This document shows, one piece after another, positions 46,521-58,752 of a stretch of DNA of 64,000 nt; position 1 is the first letter of the stretch, and each line of letters starts with the position of its first letter. The notes beneath the pieces are model-generated. The model saw nothing but the letters and a program-made list of their open reading frames with translations. It made no database searches and was not told where the DNA came from. The position numbers were made by a program, and so were the translations under genes. Origin of the DNA: Methylococcus mesophilus (lineage in GTDB: Bacteria; Pseudomonadota; Gammaproteobacteria; Methylococcales; Methylococcaceae); NCBI RefSeq assembly GCF_026247885.1, contig NZ_CP110921.1, forward strand, positions 2,723,001 to 2,787,000. The letters are read 5' to 3'.

Positions 46521-47477
46521 ATGAACATTACTCTCCGGCAGTTGAAGGTCTTCGAGCGGGTCGCGCGGCGGCTGAGTTTCACTCGGGCGGCGGAGGAGCT
46601 CTATCTGACTCAGCCCGCCGTATCGATGCAGATCAAACAGTTCGAGGAGAGCGTAGGGCTGCCGTTGTTCGAGCGCTTGGGGAAGAAGATCTTCCTCACC
46701 CGCGCAGGCGAGGAGTTGTATCGCTTGAGCCGGCAGATTTCGCTGCAGCTCGACGAAGCGGAGCAACTGATCGACGAGTTGAAGGGAATGGAAGGCGGGC
46801 GGCTGGTCGTCGCGGTGGCGAGCACGGTGCATTATTTCGCCATCCGGCTGCTGGCGGACTTCTGCAAGCGCTATCCGAAGGTGCGGGTGAATTTCAAGGT
46901 GACCAACCGCAAGGGATTGCTGCAGATGCTCGAGGATAACGAAGCGGATACGGTGCTGATGGGGCGTCCGCCGGAAGAACTGGACTTGGTGGCCGAAGCG
47001 TTCATGGACAATCCGTTGGTGATCATTGCGCCCGCGGATCATCCGCGCGTCGGAGAAAAGGGCATACGCCTGGAGGACTTGCGCAATGAGACGTTTCTCA
47101 TGCGCGAGCAGGGGTCCGGTACCCGAAACTCGGTCGAGCGATTTTTCGCCGAACGGGGCGTGCGGATCGTTGCGAGCATGGAAATGAACACCAATGGCGC
47201 AATCAAGCAAGGGGTCGAGGTCGGGCTGGGGCTGGGGCTGGTTTCGATACACACGGTCGAGCGCGAGCTTGCCGACCGCCGAGTGGTGGTGCTGGACGTG
47301 GAAGCGTTTCCAATCATGCGGCAGTGGTACATCGTGCATCGGGCGGGCAAACGCTTGACGGCGACCGCAACCGCTTTCGAGGAGTTCGTGCGGAGCGAGG
47401 CCCAGCGGTTCGTCGCGCCGTTCAATGCGATTCTCGGCGCCGGCAAGGAGACGGCTATCGGGGTGGTGGAATGTTGA
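46521..47477 (+). CDS. cbbR: LysR-type regulator CbbR
   Basis: A 318-residue LysR regulator. The N-terminal helix-turn-helix I-T-L-R-Q-L-x-V-F-E-x-V-A-R-x-L-S-F-T-R-A-A-E is followed by L-Y-L-T-Q-P-A-V-S-M-Q-I-K-Q. Both are typical of CbbR, which regulates Calvin cycle genes in response to metabolites such as phosphoenolpyruvate or NADPH. The effector domain (about 90-300) is complete. There is no ribosome site before the ATG, only an A/T palindrome, so its translation may be weak. It is divergent from the duplicated sugar-phosphate operon, which is therefore its likely target. Confidence 0.92.
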   Translation: MNITLRQLKVFERVARRLSFTRAAEELYLTQPAVSMQIKQFEESVGLPLFERLGKKIFLTRAGEELYRLSRQISLQLDEAEQLIDELKGMEGGRLVVAVASTVHYFAIRLLADFCKRYPKVRVNFKVTNRKGLLQMLEDNEADTVLMGRPPEELDLVAEAFMDNPLVIIAPADHPRVGEKGIRLEDLRNETFLMREQGSGTRNSVERFFAERGVRIVASMEMNTNGAIKQGVEVGLGLGLVSIHTVERELADRRVVVLDVEAFPIMRQWYIVHRAGKRLTATATAFEEFVRSEAQRFVAPFNAILGAGKETAIGVVEC

Positions 47478-47490
47478 GCGTGTGGCAGCC

Positions 47491-47521
47491 GAGGCCGGGA
47501 GTTTCAACAAAGTCCGGCCTC
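47491..47521 (+). terminator. Hairpin downstream of cbbR
   Basis: The perfect eight-base arms 47491-47498 and 47514-47521 (G-A-G-G-C-C-G-G with its complement) begin 13 bases after the cbbR stop. The T tract is poor (C-C-T-T-G-G-T). The rest of the 281-base gap up to 47758 contains no gene that I can support. Confidence 0.5.
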
Positions 47522-47758
47522 CCTTGGTCGTGTCTCCACCGGACGCCAATCGAATCCAGCCCGATACGCGCCGCTCACCTTCGAAGCGGAGTCCTTTTCG
47601 CGTTGCGAGGCTTGGTCAGACGGAGCGGGTGATCGGGCGCTCGGGACTACGAGTCGTTGAATTCGTACTGCGGCGTCGAGGCCCGTATCCCTCGCACTTT
47701 CCATGACGGGCGGCGTCGCACCGCACGGCCCTTCACCCATGGCGACGGATGCCGGATA

Positions 47759-48313
47759 TCAGGCAGCCTTGGCGGTCCGTTCCAGGAGAAGCGGTTTGAT
47801 CTGTTCCAACCAGGCCTCAATGCGCTGATCCGTGAGCATGCCCTGGGTGCGCTGGTCGATCACCAAGCCGACAAAGCGGCCGCCGACGACCGACGGGGAA
47901 TGCTCGAAGACATACCCATCCGTACTCCAACTTCCAACGATTTCCGCCCCCCGCTCCGCTAAGGCCTGATACAAACGGATGAGGGAGCCGGCGAAACGGT
48001 CGGCGTAGCGTTCCTGCGCGCCCAGGCCAAACAACGCGATGCGTTTGCCGGACAGGTCCGCGTTTCCCATTTGAGCCAGAAACTCCTCCCAGTTGGGTTC
48101 CAGGCAGCCGGCGCTGCGTCCGGGAATTTCGGCGACGCCGTAGCTGGGAGTGCCCAGAATGAGTGAGTCGTAGCGCAACATCTCATCAGGGCTGATTCGG
48201 TTGACGTTCACCGGCTTATCGGCCAATTCGTCTCCAAGGAGCTTGTGGATCTTCTTGGCCACGAGCCGTGTGGTGCCGGTTTCCGTGCCGAAAAACAAGC
48301 CAATTTTGTTCAT
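47759..48313 (-). CDS. fldA: Long-chain flavodoxin
   Basis: A 184-residue FMN electron carrier. The phosphate loop is F-G-T-E-T-G-T-T near residues 9-16, and the FMN-stacking aromatic lies in L-G-T-P-S-Y-G near 54-60. G-L-G-A-Q-E-R-Y-A-D near 98 and the roughly 20-residue insertion before the C-terminus mark the long-chain type used with nitrogenase (NifF-like), sulfite reductase or radical SAM activation. No nif genes are in the window, so the partner is unknown. The gene stands alone. Confidence 0.93.
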   Translation of the reverse strand: MNKIGLFFGTETGTTRLVAKKIHKLLGDELADKPVNVNRISPDEMLRYDSLILGTPSYGVAEIPGRSAGCLEPNWEEFLAQMGNADLSGKRIALFGLGAQERYADRFAGSLIRLYQALAERGAEIVGSWSTDGYVFEHSPSVVGGRFVGLVIDQRTQGMLTDQRIEAWLEQIKPLLLERTAKAA

Positions 48314-48689
48314 GACAGGTCATTAAGTTCGCATTAGAGAATTTGGGATCATACCGCACGCACACCCTACATCGGTGGGCAACGGTGTTTTCACCCATAT
48401 GCATGGCGGCTGTGCTTTCCGGGATGGTCTGGAGCAGCCGGTCTGCTTGCGGCAACGGCACTGCCGATGACGCAATCTCCGCTTTCGAAGAGAGACGGTA
48501 TGCCGGCGGTCGGACGCTGATTGACACCGATGGAAATTTGGCGCTTGAACACCCTGAAAAATAGCGAAGGGAACACATTTATGCGGATTTGGGCAGAACT
48601 GAGCAGACAACAGAGGAAAAAAAGAATCCGGCAAAGTGCCGGGCTGGTTCGGGTTTGGCGGAATTGTGCGGAACGTCTCGGAACCGATG
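48314..48689. other. Intergenic region between flavodoxin and mnmE
   Basis: About 375 bases upstream of flavodoxin and downstream of mnmE. Several short open frames exist on both strands, but none has a ribosome site together with a recognisable or biased composition. It should hold the flavodoxin promoter. I see no hairpin with a T tract after mnmE and no RNA gene. Confidence 0.4.
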
Positions 48690-50036
48690 TTATTTTCCCA
48701 GACAGAAACTCGCGAATATCCGGCTCAGCAAGTCCTCGTTGGTGAACTCCCCTGTGATTTCGCCCAGCGCCTTTTGGGCCGAATGGAGCTCTTCGGCCAT
48801 GAGTTCGACGGTCTTTGAACCCAAGTAAAGGCGGGCATTGACTAACGCAGTGCGGGCTCTTTGAATGGCGTCCAGGTGTCGGCGGCGGGCACTGAACACG
48901 CCTTCAGTTCCTCGTTCATAGCCCGCGCGGCGGGCGAGTTCTTGTCTCAGCAGATCAATGCCCTCCCCTGTGCGGGCCGAAAGGTGGACGACAGTGGTTT
49001 CCCGATCGATAGTCATCGATGCCGGCGTGCCGGTCAGGTCTATCTTGTTGAGGACGCGGATGAGCGGGATGGCTTCCGGCAGGCCCGCCAGCAGTTCGCC
49101 GACGGCCTCGGGGTCGCGGGCGTCTATGACCAGCAGGATGCAGTCGGCGTTTGTGAGCGCTTCCCTGGCGCGCCGGATGCCTTCCCGTTCGATCGGCTCC
49201 TCGCTGTCGCGAAGTCCTGCCGTGTCGACGACGTGCAGGGGAAGACCACCGACCTGCAGCGATTCGCGGAGGATGTCTCGGGTGGTGCCCGGAATTTCGG
49301 TCACGATCGCCAGGTCGCGGCCGGATAGCGCATTGAGTAGGCTGGACTTGCCGGCGTTGGGGCGTCCTGCGATCACCGCCGTGAGACCCTCGCGCAGCAG
49401 CGCGCCTTGGTGCGCCTTGGTGTCGATGGTGTCGAGTTCGTCCAGCAGTCCGGCGAGGCCCTCGCCGAGCGCGGCGTCATCCAGCAGGTCGATGTCTTCG
49501 CCGCTGAAGTCGATGGCGGCTTCGACGTGGGTGCGGAGGCGGACGAGGCGTTCCTGCAGACGGTGGATGTGAGCTGAAAATTCGCCCTGAAGCGAGCGCT
49601 GCGCGGAGCGGGCGGCTTCCTCCGTGCCGCTGTCGATCAGGTCGGCGATGGCCTCGGCCTGGGCGAGGTCCAGCTTTCCGTTCAGGTAGGCGCGTTCGGA
49701 AAACTCCCCCGGGCGGGCGAGCCGGCATCCCAGCTGCAGCGTACGCCGCAGCAGGAGATCCAGGACTACGGGGCCGCCGTGGCCGTGCAGCTCGAGGATG
49801 TGTTCCCCGGTGAACGAGCGGGGCGCGGGAAAATACAATGCGATGCCGCTGTCGATGGCGCGGCCGTCGGCGTCCAGGAAGCGGCGGAATTCGGCGTAAC
49901 GGGGGCGCGGCGGGCGGCTGAGTATGGCGCCGAGGATCGGGCTGAGATCGCTGCCGGAAATGCGGACGATGCCCACGCCGCCCTTTCCGGGCGGCGTGGC
50001 GATCGCGGCGATGGTGTCGCGCTCGGGAGCAGCCAT
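48690..50036 (-). CDS. mnmE: tRNA modification GTPase MnmE
   Basis: A 448-residue GTPase that works with MnmG to modify the wobble uridine of certain tRNAs. The N-terminal folate-binding domain contains G-K-G-G-V-G-I-V-R-I-S-G. The G domain shows G-R-P-N-A-G-K-S-S-L near residue 224, D-T-A-G-L-R-D and N-K-I-D-L. The C-terminus ends F-C-L-G-K with the functional Cys. It is the last gene of the rpmH-rnpA-yidD-yidC-mnmE operon, 13 bases after yidC. Confidence 0.96.
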   Translation of the reverse strand: MAAPERDTIAAIATPPGKGGVGIVRISGSDLSPILGAILSRPPRPRYAEFRRFLDADGRAIDSGIALYFPAPRSFTGEHILELHGHGGPVVLDLLLRRTLQLGCRLARPGEFSERAYLNGKLDLAQAEAIADLIDSGTEEAARSAQRSLQGEFSAHIHRLQERLVRLRTHVEAAIDFSGEDIDLLDDAALGEGLAGLLDELDTIDTKAHQGALLREGLTAVIAGRPNAGKSSLLNALSGRDLAIVTEIPGTTRDILRESLQVGGLPLHVVDTAGLRDSEEPIEREGIRRAREALTNADCILLVIDARDPEAVGELLAGLPEAIPLIRVLNKIDLTGTPASMTIDRETTVVHLSARTGEGIDLLRQELARRAGYERGTEGVFSARRRHLDAIQRARTALVNARLYLGSKTVELMAEELHSAQKALGEITGEFTNEDLLSRIFASFCLGK

Positions 50037-50049
50037 CGCCGGTCGGGGA

Positions 50050-51696
50050 TCAGGCTCTGGCAGCAGCCGTTTTCTCGATCTGGCGGGTGATGTACCACTG
50101 CTGGACGATCGACAGAATGTTGTTGACCACCCAGTACAGCACCAGTCCCGACGGGAAGAACAGGAAGAACACCGTGAAGATCAGCGGGAAGAACTGCATC
50201 ACGCGGGCCTGGATCGGGTCGGTCGGCGGAGGGTTCAGGCGCTGCTGGATGAACATGGAGACACCCATGATCAGTGGCAGGACGAAGTACGGGTCTTTGG
50301 AGGAAAGATCGTCCAGCCAGAGCAGGAACGGAGCCTGGCGCAGGTCCACGCTTTCGACCAGCACCCAGTACAGCGAAATGAATACCGGGATCTGAACCAG
50401 GATCGGGAGGCAGCCGCCGAGCGGGTTGACCTTCTCCTTGCGGTAGAGTTCCATCATCGCCTGGTTGTAGCGCTGGCGGTCTTCGCCGTAGCGTTCCTTC
50501 AACTCCACCAGCTTGGGCTGCAGCTTACGCATGTTGGCCATGGAGCGGTAGCTGGTTTCGGAGAGCTTGAAGAACAGCGCCTTGATGACCAGTGTCACGA
50601 AAATGATGGCCCAGCCCCAGTTGTTGAAATAGCCGTGGAAGGTTTCCAGCAGCCAATAGATGGGTTTGGCGATGACGGTGAGAATGCCGAAGTCCGCGGT
50701 CAGCTCCAGGCCGGGCGCGATGCCTTCCAGCACGTGCTGCAGCTTGGGGCCGGCGAATAGTCGGGCTTTGAGGCTCCGGCTGCCCCCGGCCGGAACGTCT
50801 GCCTGGGGCGAGTAGGCGCCGATCACGAAAACCCGGTCGGTCAGGGCCTTGGTATAGAAGGTCGACTCGTCTTCGCCGGGCGGAACCCAGGCGGCGAGGA
50901 AATAATGCTGGATCATCGCGATCCAACCCTGGCGGGACTTCACGTCCAGGTTGCCGTCCGCCATGTCCTTGAAGGCGATCTTCTCGTAGCTCTTGTCCGC
51001 CGTGTGCAGGACGCCGCCGGTGTAGGTGCGGATGAATTGCGAGTCCTCCTGTGCGCTGGTCGGTTCCTTGCGCTGCAGCTGCATGTACTGGCGGCCCGTC
51101 CAGTTCGAGCCCGAGCGGTTGTCGATCGTCTGCTCCATGTCGATCAGATAACTGCCGCGGTGGAGGATGTAGGTCTTGGTCACCGTGACGCCCTGGCCGT
51201 CGGTCCAGGTGAGGGGGATGCGCAGGACGTCCTGGCCATCCTGCAGGCGGTATTCGCCGGCGTCGGCGTTCCAGATGCTGTGATGGGTGGGCACCTGCTG
51301 GGCGGAGCCGATGAAGCCGCTCTGGGCGATGAAGGTGTCGCCCTGATCGGTGAGCAGCCGGACGGGCCGATCCGGCTGGTCCTTGCTGACAGGGTAGTTC
51401 AGCAGGTCGAGCTGGCGCAGGTCACCGCCGAGGGTGTCGATTTCCAGGTTGAGGACGTCGGTGCGGACCTGAATGCGGCGGCTGCCCTCCTGGGTCGGCG
51501 ATTCGGTGTGCGCGGCCGTCCCGGTCACGTCCTCGTTCGGCCGTAGCGGCAGATCGCCCGCCGATGCACCGGGGGTGGCGTTTTCGGTCTGGGCCACGGC
51601 TTGGGGCTTCGGGCCATAGTCGATCTGCCATTGCTGCCACAGCAGGAAGCTCAGGAATATGAAAAAGACAAAGAGCACAAACCGTAGGTTATCCAT
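50050..51696 (-). CDS. yidC: Membrane protein insertase YidC
   Basis: A 548-residue inner-membrane insertase. The start at 51696 gives the N-terminal anchor [10 protein letters not shown] large periplasmic domain follows, then the conserved five-helix core with P-I-Y-W-L-L near residue 345, W-G-W-A-I-I, L-G-G-C-L-P-I-L-V-Q-I-P-V-F near 435 and a basic C-terminus. The stop of yidD and this start share bases (T-A-A-T-G). Confidence 0.96.
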   Translation of the reverse strand: MDNLRFVLFVFFIFLSFLLWQQWQIDYGPKPQAVAQTENATPGASAGDLPLRPNEDVTGTAAHTESPTQEGSRRIQVRTDVLNLEIDTLGGDLRQLDLLNYPVSKDQPDRPVRLLTDQGDTFIAQSGFIGSAQQVPTHHSIWNADAGEYRLQDGQDVLRIPLTWTDGQGVTVTKTYILHRGSYLIDMEQTIDNRSGSNWTGRQYMQLQRKEPTSAQEDSQFIRTYTGGVLHTADKSYEKIAFKDMADGNLDVKSRQGWIAMIQHYFLAAWVPPGEDESTFYTKALTDRVFVIGAYSPQADVPAGGSRSLKARLFAGPKLQHVLEGIAPGLELTADFGILTVIAKPIYWLLETFHGYFNNWGWAIIFVTLVIKALFFKLSETSYRSMANMRKLQPKLVELKERYGEDRQRYNQAMMELYRKEKVNPLGGCLPILVQIPVFISLYWVLVESVDLRQAPFLLWLDDLSSKDPYFVLPLIMGVSMFIQQRLNPPPTDPIQARVMQFFPLIFTVFFLFFPSGLVLYWVVNNILSIVQQWYITRQIEKTAAARA

Positions 51697-51944
51697 TATT
51701 GTTTTCCAAATTTTTCCGGGACCGGATCGATGCCGCCGTGATGCCAGGGGTGGCATTTCAGGAGCCGCCGTATTGTAAGGTATGCCCCGCGCATCGCGCC
51801 AAAGCGCTCGATGGCGTCTATGGCATAATTCGAGCAGGTGGGGAAGAACCGGCAGTGGTGGCCGATCCAGGGGCTCAGCAGGTATTGGTAGAGCCGGATC
51901 AAGGCGATGAGGAGCCGCTGCATCGTCGGGTCAGTCTGAGCCAA
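51696..51944 (-). CDS. yidD: Membrane protein insertion efficiency factor YidD
   Basis: An 82-residue protein with the YidD pattern [11 protein letters not shown], then [11 protein letters not shown] near residue 31-41, and K-C-H-P-W-H-x-G-G-x-D-P-V-P near 63-76. The start at 51944 overlaps the end of rnpA; an alternative ATG at 51923 gives a shorter overlap. It sits between rnpA and yidC as usual. Confidence 0.94.
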   Translation of the reverse strand: MAQTDPTMQRLLIALIRLYQYLLSPWIGHHCRFFPTCSNYAIDAIERFGAMRGAYLTIRRLLKCHPWHHGGIDPVPEKFGKQ

Positions 51945-52285
51945 TGTTTTTCCAGGGCGCGCAGCAGAACGGCGGAATTCACGGCGGTTGCCGGTGTGCG
52001 GGCCATGACGACATAATCAAGGGCGCCGAGCTCCGCTTGGCGAAGACGGAATGATTCGCGAACCAGCCGCTTGATCCGGTTGCGATCGACGGCCTTCCGA
52101 ATCTGTTTCCGGGAGAGCGCCAAGCCTAAGCGCGCATGGGCTCGGCTGTTGGGGCGAGCCAGCACCGTGAGCCATGAATCCGAGGAGCGGCAGGCGTCTT
52201 CGAAAACGAAACGGAAGTCTACGGGGCTGGCCAATCGGTGGGATCTGGGAAACCCGTACCCTTGGCTGGGAACGGGCCGTTCCAT
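51899..52285 (-). CDS. rnpA: Ribonuclease P protein component
   Basis: A 128-residue basic protein subunit of RNase P, which trims tRNA 5' ends. It shows F-P-R-S-H-R-L near residue 12, the [16 protein letters not shown] motif near 68-80 and D-Y-V-V-M-A-R near 90. The start overlaps the rpmH stop (T-G-A-T-G). The RNA subunit gene is not in the window. Confidence 0.94.
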   Translation of the reverse strand: MERPVPSQGYGFPRSHRLASPVDFRFVFEDACRSSDSWLTVLARPNSRAHARLGLALSRKQIRKAVDRNRIKRLVRESFRLRQAELGALDYVVMARTPATAVNSAVLLRALEKHWLRLTRRCSGSSSP

Positions 52286-52419
52286 CAGACCGAAAGCTTT
52301 TTGCGCCCTTTCGCGCGCCGGGCGCTGAGGACGGCGCGGCCGCCGCGGGTCTTCATGCGGGCGCGGAAGCCGTGGGTGCGCACGCGCTTGATCTTGCTCG
52401 GTTGATAAGTTCTTTTCAT
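52285..52419 (-). CDS. rpmH: 50S ribosomal protein L34
   Basis: A 44-residue, highly basic protein starting M-K-R-T-Y-Q-P-S-K and ending K-G-R-K-K-L-S-V, a complete L34. The start at 52419 lies about 45 bases downstream of a near-consensus promoter. The upstream extension of the frame is not conserved. It is the first gene of the operon leading to mnmE and is divergent from dnaA. Confidence 0.97.
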   Translation of the reverse strand: MKRTYQPSKIKRVRTHGFRARMKTRGGRAVLSARRAKGRKKLSV

Positions 52420-52465
52420 GATCTGTCCTGCTCGATGCCGGGGCGGCAAAAAGAAAAAGAGCGCA

Positions 52466-52494
52466 ACTATAAGATGTGGCGCGCTCGCAGTCAA
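52466..52494 (-). promoter_or_regulatory. Sigma-70 promoter of the rpmH operon
   Basis: On the minus strand T-T-G-A-C-T (52494-52489) is separated by exactly 17 bases from T-A-T-A-G-T (52471-52466), each hexamer matching consensus in five of six positions. Transcription would start near 52459, about 40 bases before the rpmH ATG. It fits the known strong rpmH promoter in other bacteria. Confidence 0.85.
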
Positions 52495-52582
52495 GAATCT
52501 GGGCGCGGGTTCATTTTCCGGTAGAATGGGCTCCCCCCTTCCGGGTCAGCCCGGCCCACCAGTTTTCCGAGGACATCCCCCG

Positions 52583-53911
52583 ATGAGCATGCTCTGGAGT
52601 CACTGCATCAGCAAGCTTGAAGGCGAACTTCCTCCCCAGCAGTTCAACACCTGGATCAGGCCGTTGCAAGCCGTGGAGGACGGGGCCGAGCTGCGTCTCC
52701 TGGCGCCGAACCGGTTCGTTCTCGACTGGGTGAAGCAGCACTTCATCGGAAAGATCGAGGAAGTTGTGTCCGAGCAAAACCTCGACGCCGTCCATAGCGT
52801 GGTGCTGGAGATCGGTTCGCGCGCCGCAGAGGCGGCCCAGGTCCGGCCCGCGAGCCCGCTCAAGAAAGTGGGCCCGGCGCGCAAGCAGGTACCGAACAAC
52901 CTCAACAGCGCCTTTACGTTCGGCAATTTCGTCGAAGGCAAGTCCAACCAGTTGGCCAAGGCGGCATCGCTGCAGGTGGCTCAGAACGTCGGACGCGCCT
53001 ACAATCCGCTGTTCATTTATGGCGGCGTCGGCCTCGGCAAGACCCATCTGATGCACGCTATCGGCAATGAAATTCTCCGCGGCAATCCGGCCGCCAACAT
53101 CGTTTATCTGCATTCCGAGCGCTTCGTCTCGGATATGGTCAAGGCGTTGCAGCATAACGCGATCAATGCATTCAAGGAGTTTTACCGCACCGTCGATGCC
53201 CTCCTGATCGACGATATCCAGTTTTTTGCCGGCAAGGAGCGCTCGCAGGAGGAGTTCTTCCACACCTTCAATACGCTGCTGGAAAACAAGCACCAGGTGG
53301 TGCTGACCTGCGACCGTTATCCGAAAGAGATCAAGGGGCTGGAAGAACGACTCAAGTCCCGGTTCGGATGGGGGCTGCCGGTGGCTATCGAGCCGCCCGA
53401 TCTGGAAACCCGCGTTGCCATTCTCATGAGCAAGGCGCAGCAGTCCGGGATCGACTTGTCGCCGGAGGTCGCTTTTTTCATCGGTAAGCGCATCCGTTCC
53501 AACATCCGCGAATTGGAAGGGGCGCTCCGCCGCGTCCTCGCCAACGCGCAATTCACCGGTCGTCCGATTACGCTGGAGTTCGCCAAGGAGGCTTTGCGCG
53601 ATCTGATTGCGCTGCAGGACAGGATGATCAACGTGGAAAATATCCAGAAGACCGTGGCGGAGTATTTCAAGATCCGCCAAGCCGATCTGCTGTCGAACAA
53701 GCGTACGCGCTCGCTGACCCGGCCGCGCCAGATCGCCATGGCCTTGTCCAAGGAGTTGACCAGCCATAGCCTGCCGGAGATCGGCCAGATGTTCGGCGGG
53801 CGGGACCACACCACGGTGCTGCATGCCTGCCGGAAAGTGCAGGAGCTCAAGGAGAGCGATGCCAGATTCATGGAGGACTTTTCCAATCTTCTGCGCATCC
53901 TGTCCAACTGA
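52583..53911 (+). CDS. dnaA: Chromosomal replication initiator DnaA
   Basis: A 442-residue AAA+ initiator starting at the ATG at 52583; the frame is open further upstream but only this start gives the conserved N-terminal domain (L-W-x-x-C). The Walker [10 protein letters not shown] lies near residue 150, Walker B L-L-I-D-D-I-Q-F near 212, and the DNA-binding signature [11 protein letters not shown] near 410. No cluster of DnaA boxes was seen in the 163 bases before it, so the origin may lie elsewhere. Confidence 0.97.
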   Translation: MSMLWSHCISKLEGELPPQQFNTWIRPLQAVEDGAELRLLAPNRFVLDWVKQHFIGKIEEVVSEQNLDAVHSVVLEIGSRAAEAAQVRPASPLKKVGPARKQVPNNLNSAFTFGNFVEGKSNQLAKAASLQVAQNVGRAYNPLFIYGGVGLGKTHLMHAIGNEILRGNPAANIVYLHSERFVSDMVKALQHNAINAFKEFYRTVDALLIDDIQFFAGKERSQEEFFHTFNTLLENKHQVVLTCDRYPKEIKGLEERLKSRFGWGLPVAIEPPDLETRVAILMSKAQQSGIDLSPEVAFFIGKRIRSNIRELEGALRRVLANAQFTGRPITLEFAKEALRDLIALQDRMINVENIQKTVAEYFKIRQADLLSNKRTRSLTRPRQIAMALSKELTSHSLPEIGQMFGGRDHTTVLHACRKVQELKESDARFMEDFSNLLRILSN

Positions 53912-53943
53912 ACGCGCCGTTTCTTTCGATAAGGGCCTGAGCC

Positions 53944-55044
53944 ATGAAATTCCGTATCTTGCGGGAAGATTTGTTATTGCCTTTGCAACAGGTCATTGGC
54001 GTCATCGAGCGGCGACAGACTTTGCCGATTCTTGCGAACGTGCTGATCGAGGTGGATGCCGGACGCGTGGAGTTCACCGGGACCGATCTGGAGGTTCAGC
54101 TCGTTGCTCGCACGGAGATCGACGGGCCGGAGTCGGGGCGTTTCACCGTGCCCGCGCGCAAGTTGATGGACATCTGCAGGCTCCTGCCGGAAGGGAGCGG
54201 GCTGGCCTTCGAGGTGAAGCCGGAGCGGGTATCACTGCAATGTGGCAAGAGTCGGTTCGTTTTGGGCGCGTTGCCGGCGGAGAACTATCCCAACTTCGAG
54301 CATGGTGATCCGGAGGCGGCGTTCAGTTGTGAAGCGCAGTTGCTGCGGCGGGCCATCGAGAAGACCGCTTTCGCCATGGCGCAGCAGGACGTGCGCTACT
54401 ATCTCAATGGCCTGCTCCTGGAAATCCGGCAGGGTCAGATCCGTACCGTCGCGTCAGACGGCCATCGGCTGGCGTTGTTCGAGGAATCTGTCGAGGGGAT
54501 GCCGGATGTCGCCCGGCAGATCATCATGCCCCGAAAGGGCGTTCTCGAGCTGGGGCGTCTATTGGCTCACGTCGAGGAGTCGGCCAGCGTGCAGATATCG
54601 GCGAACAACGTAAGGGTCGTCCTCGGCGCGTTCAGTTTCGCGGCGAAGCTGGTCGAAGGACGTTATCCCGATTATGAACGCGTGATCCCGAAGGTGGCGT
54701 CGCGTGTTGTCGTGGCCGACCGTTCCGATCTGCGCAGCGCGCTGACCCGGGTGGCCGTGCTATCCAATGAGAAGTTCAAGGGTGTCAGCCTTGAGGTCGG
54801 GGAAGGAGTCGTCAGGCTCAGGGCGCAGAATCCGGAGCACGAGGAGGCGGAGGATGAGGTGCCGGCGGAGGTCGCGGGTGAGATGTTCTCGGTGGGTTTC
54901 AATGCGACCTATCTGCTCGACGCGATCAACGCGGTGGCTTCGGATTCGGTGCGCATGTCATTTACTGACGCCAATGGCAGCTGCTTGATCGAGGATATGT
55001 CGGATTCCAGGCATCGCTTCGTCGTGATGCCGATGCGCCTTTGA
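53944..55044 (+). CDS. dnaN: DNA polymerase III beta subunit (sliding clamp)
   Basis: A 366-residue three-domain clamp. It begins M-K-F-x-I-L-R-E-D-L-L-x-P-L-Q, with R-Q-T-L-P-I-L-A-N-V near residue 23, Y-Y-L-N-G-L-L-L-E near 155 and the C-terminal M-P-M-R-L. It follows dnaA by 32 bases and precedes recF, the standard order. Confidence 0.97.
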   Translation: MKFRILREDLLLPLQQVIGVIERRQTLPILANVLIEVDAGRVEFTGTDLEVQLVARTEIDGPESGRFTVPARKLMDICRLLPEGSGLAFEVKPERVSLQCGKSRFVLGALPAENYPNFEHGDPEAAFSCEAQLLRRAIEKTAFAMAQQDVRYYLNGLLLEIRQGQIRTVASDGHRLALFEESVEGMPDVARQIIMPRKGVLELGRLLAHVEESASVQISANNVRVVLGAFSFAAKLVEGRYPDYERVIPKVASRVVVADRSDLRSALTRVAVLSNEKFKGVSLEVGEGVVRLRAQNPEHEEAEDEVPAEVAGEMFSVGFNATYLLDAINAVASDSVRMSFTDANGSCLIEDMSDSRHRFVVMPMRL

Positions 55045-55096
55045 TGCTGGAATGTCCGGACTCGAAGAGCAGCGGAGTTGATGCCGCTGGGACAGC

Positions 55097-56173
55097 ATGG
55101 CACTGTTGAAAATTGACATTGCCGATGTCCGCAATATTGAATCCGCAAGCCTGAGTCCCGGCGAGGGGCTCAATCTGCTGTTCGGAGCTAACGGCAGCGG
55201 CAAGACCTCGGTGCTCGAGGCGATTTATCTTCTCAGCAGGGGCAAGTCGTTTCGCTCTCCCCAGCCTCATCGCGTCATCCGGTTCGATCAGGCGTTTCTT
55301 ACCGTTTCCGGCCGAGTCGGACGACCCGGTGCGGGCACCAGCGTGGGCGTTCGCCTCGGGCGTAGCGAAAGGGAAGTCCGGGTGGATGGGCGGGGCTGTG
55401 ACTCCAGCGCGCAGTTGATCCGGCTTTTCCCCGTGGTCTTGGTCCAGCCCTCCAGCGTCGCGCTGCTCGACGGCCAGCCTCGATTGAGGAGGCAGATGCT
55501 CGATTGGGGGGTGTTCCACGTGGAACACGACTATCTCGATCTGCTGCGGCGCTTTTCCAGGGCTCTCGATCAGCGCAACGCGGTGCTCAGGGGGGATGCC
55601 TCGGCCTCGAATCTTGAGACATGGTCGGGAGAGGTCGCGCGATGGGGTACAATGATTGCTGAATTGCGGTCGGCCTACGTCGACAGGATTCGGGCACACG
55701 TCGCGGAGATGGTGTCTGCTCTGCTCGGCCCGATAGGTGCCGAACTGGTCTTTCGGCCGGGGTGGAGGGCTGGGTGGTCGTATGCCGATGCTCTTGCGGC
55801 ATCCGTCGCGACGGATCGGCGCCAGGGTTACACGGAACCGGGTCCGCACAAGGCGGATTTGACGGTACTGGTCGGAGGGCGCCCCGCCAAGGACTATTTG
55901 TCGCGGGGGCAGTTGAAGCTCCTGACTTACGCGCTTTTGCTGGCGCAGGCAGGTTGGCTGGAAGAAGATCGGCCGGGCCGGGTCTGTCTGTTGGTCGATG
56001 ACATAGCTTCCGAGCTGGACCCCCGCAACCAGGAGCGGCTGCTGTGCTTGTTGAAATCGACCGGCGTCCAGTCCTTTGTCACTTATTCCGGTGCCGGCCA
56101 GGAGGCAGTGGCGTTTGGCCAGGCCGCCAGAATGTTCCACGTGGAACAAGGCCGCGTCCTGGCCGACGAATAA
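55097..56173 (+). CDS. recF: DNA replication and repair protein RecF
   Basis: A 358-residue SMC-like ATPase that helps load RecA at gaps. Walker A is G-A-N-G-S-G-K-T-S near residue 31-39. The signature region [12 protein letters not shown] is near 272, and Walker [13 protein letters not shown] near 297-308. It lies 52 bases after dnaN. Confidence 0.95.
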   Translation: MALLKIDIADVRNIESASLSPGEGLNLLFGANGSGKTSVLEAIYLLSRGKSFRSPQPHRVIRFDQAFLTVSGRVGRPGAGTSVGVRLGRSEREVRVDGRGCDSSAQLIRLFPVVLVQPSSVALLDGQPRLRRQMLDWGVFHVEHDYLDLLRRFSRALDQRNAVLRGDASASNLETWSGEVARWGTMIAELRSAYVDRIRAHVAEMVSALLGPIGAELVFRPGWRAGWSYADALAASVATDRRQGYTEPGPHKADLTVLVGGRPAKDYLSRGQLKLLTYALLLAQAGWLEEDRPGRVCLLVDDIASELDPRNQERLLCLLKSTGVQSFVTYSGAGQEAVAFGQAARMFHVEQGRVLADE

Positions 56174-56304
56174 GAAACTAAGTGACCATGGCGATCAGCT
56201 TCCCTCGCTGAAGAAAGCAATTGCTCGCCATGATCGTTTCCCTCATCCCGCCGTCTCCCAAAGGGAGAGAGCGAACAAGGTTGAGCGACTTTCACGCTAA
56301 ATGA

Positions 56305-58728
<2,424 letters not shown>

Positions 58729-58752
58729 TGCAGGAAGCCGGGGCGGCTCTGC

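Noticed and set aside
48343-48564. A 73-codon + strand frame between flavodoxin and mnmE
   Set aside because: It has no ribosome site, no recognisable domain and no supporting context; overlapping frames on the other strand are just as long.
52420-52582. Replication origin between rpmH and dnaA
   Set aside because: The gene order invites it, but the gap is only 163 bases, holds no recognisable cluster of DnaA boxes and no AT-rich repeat; the 33-base dnaA-dnaN gap is too short as well.
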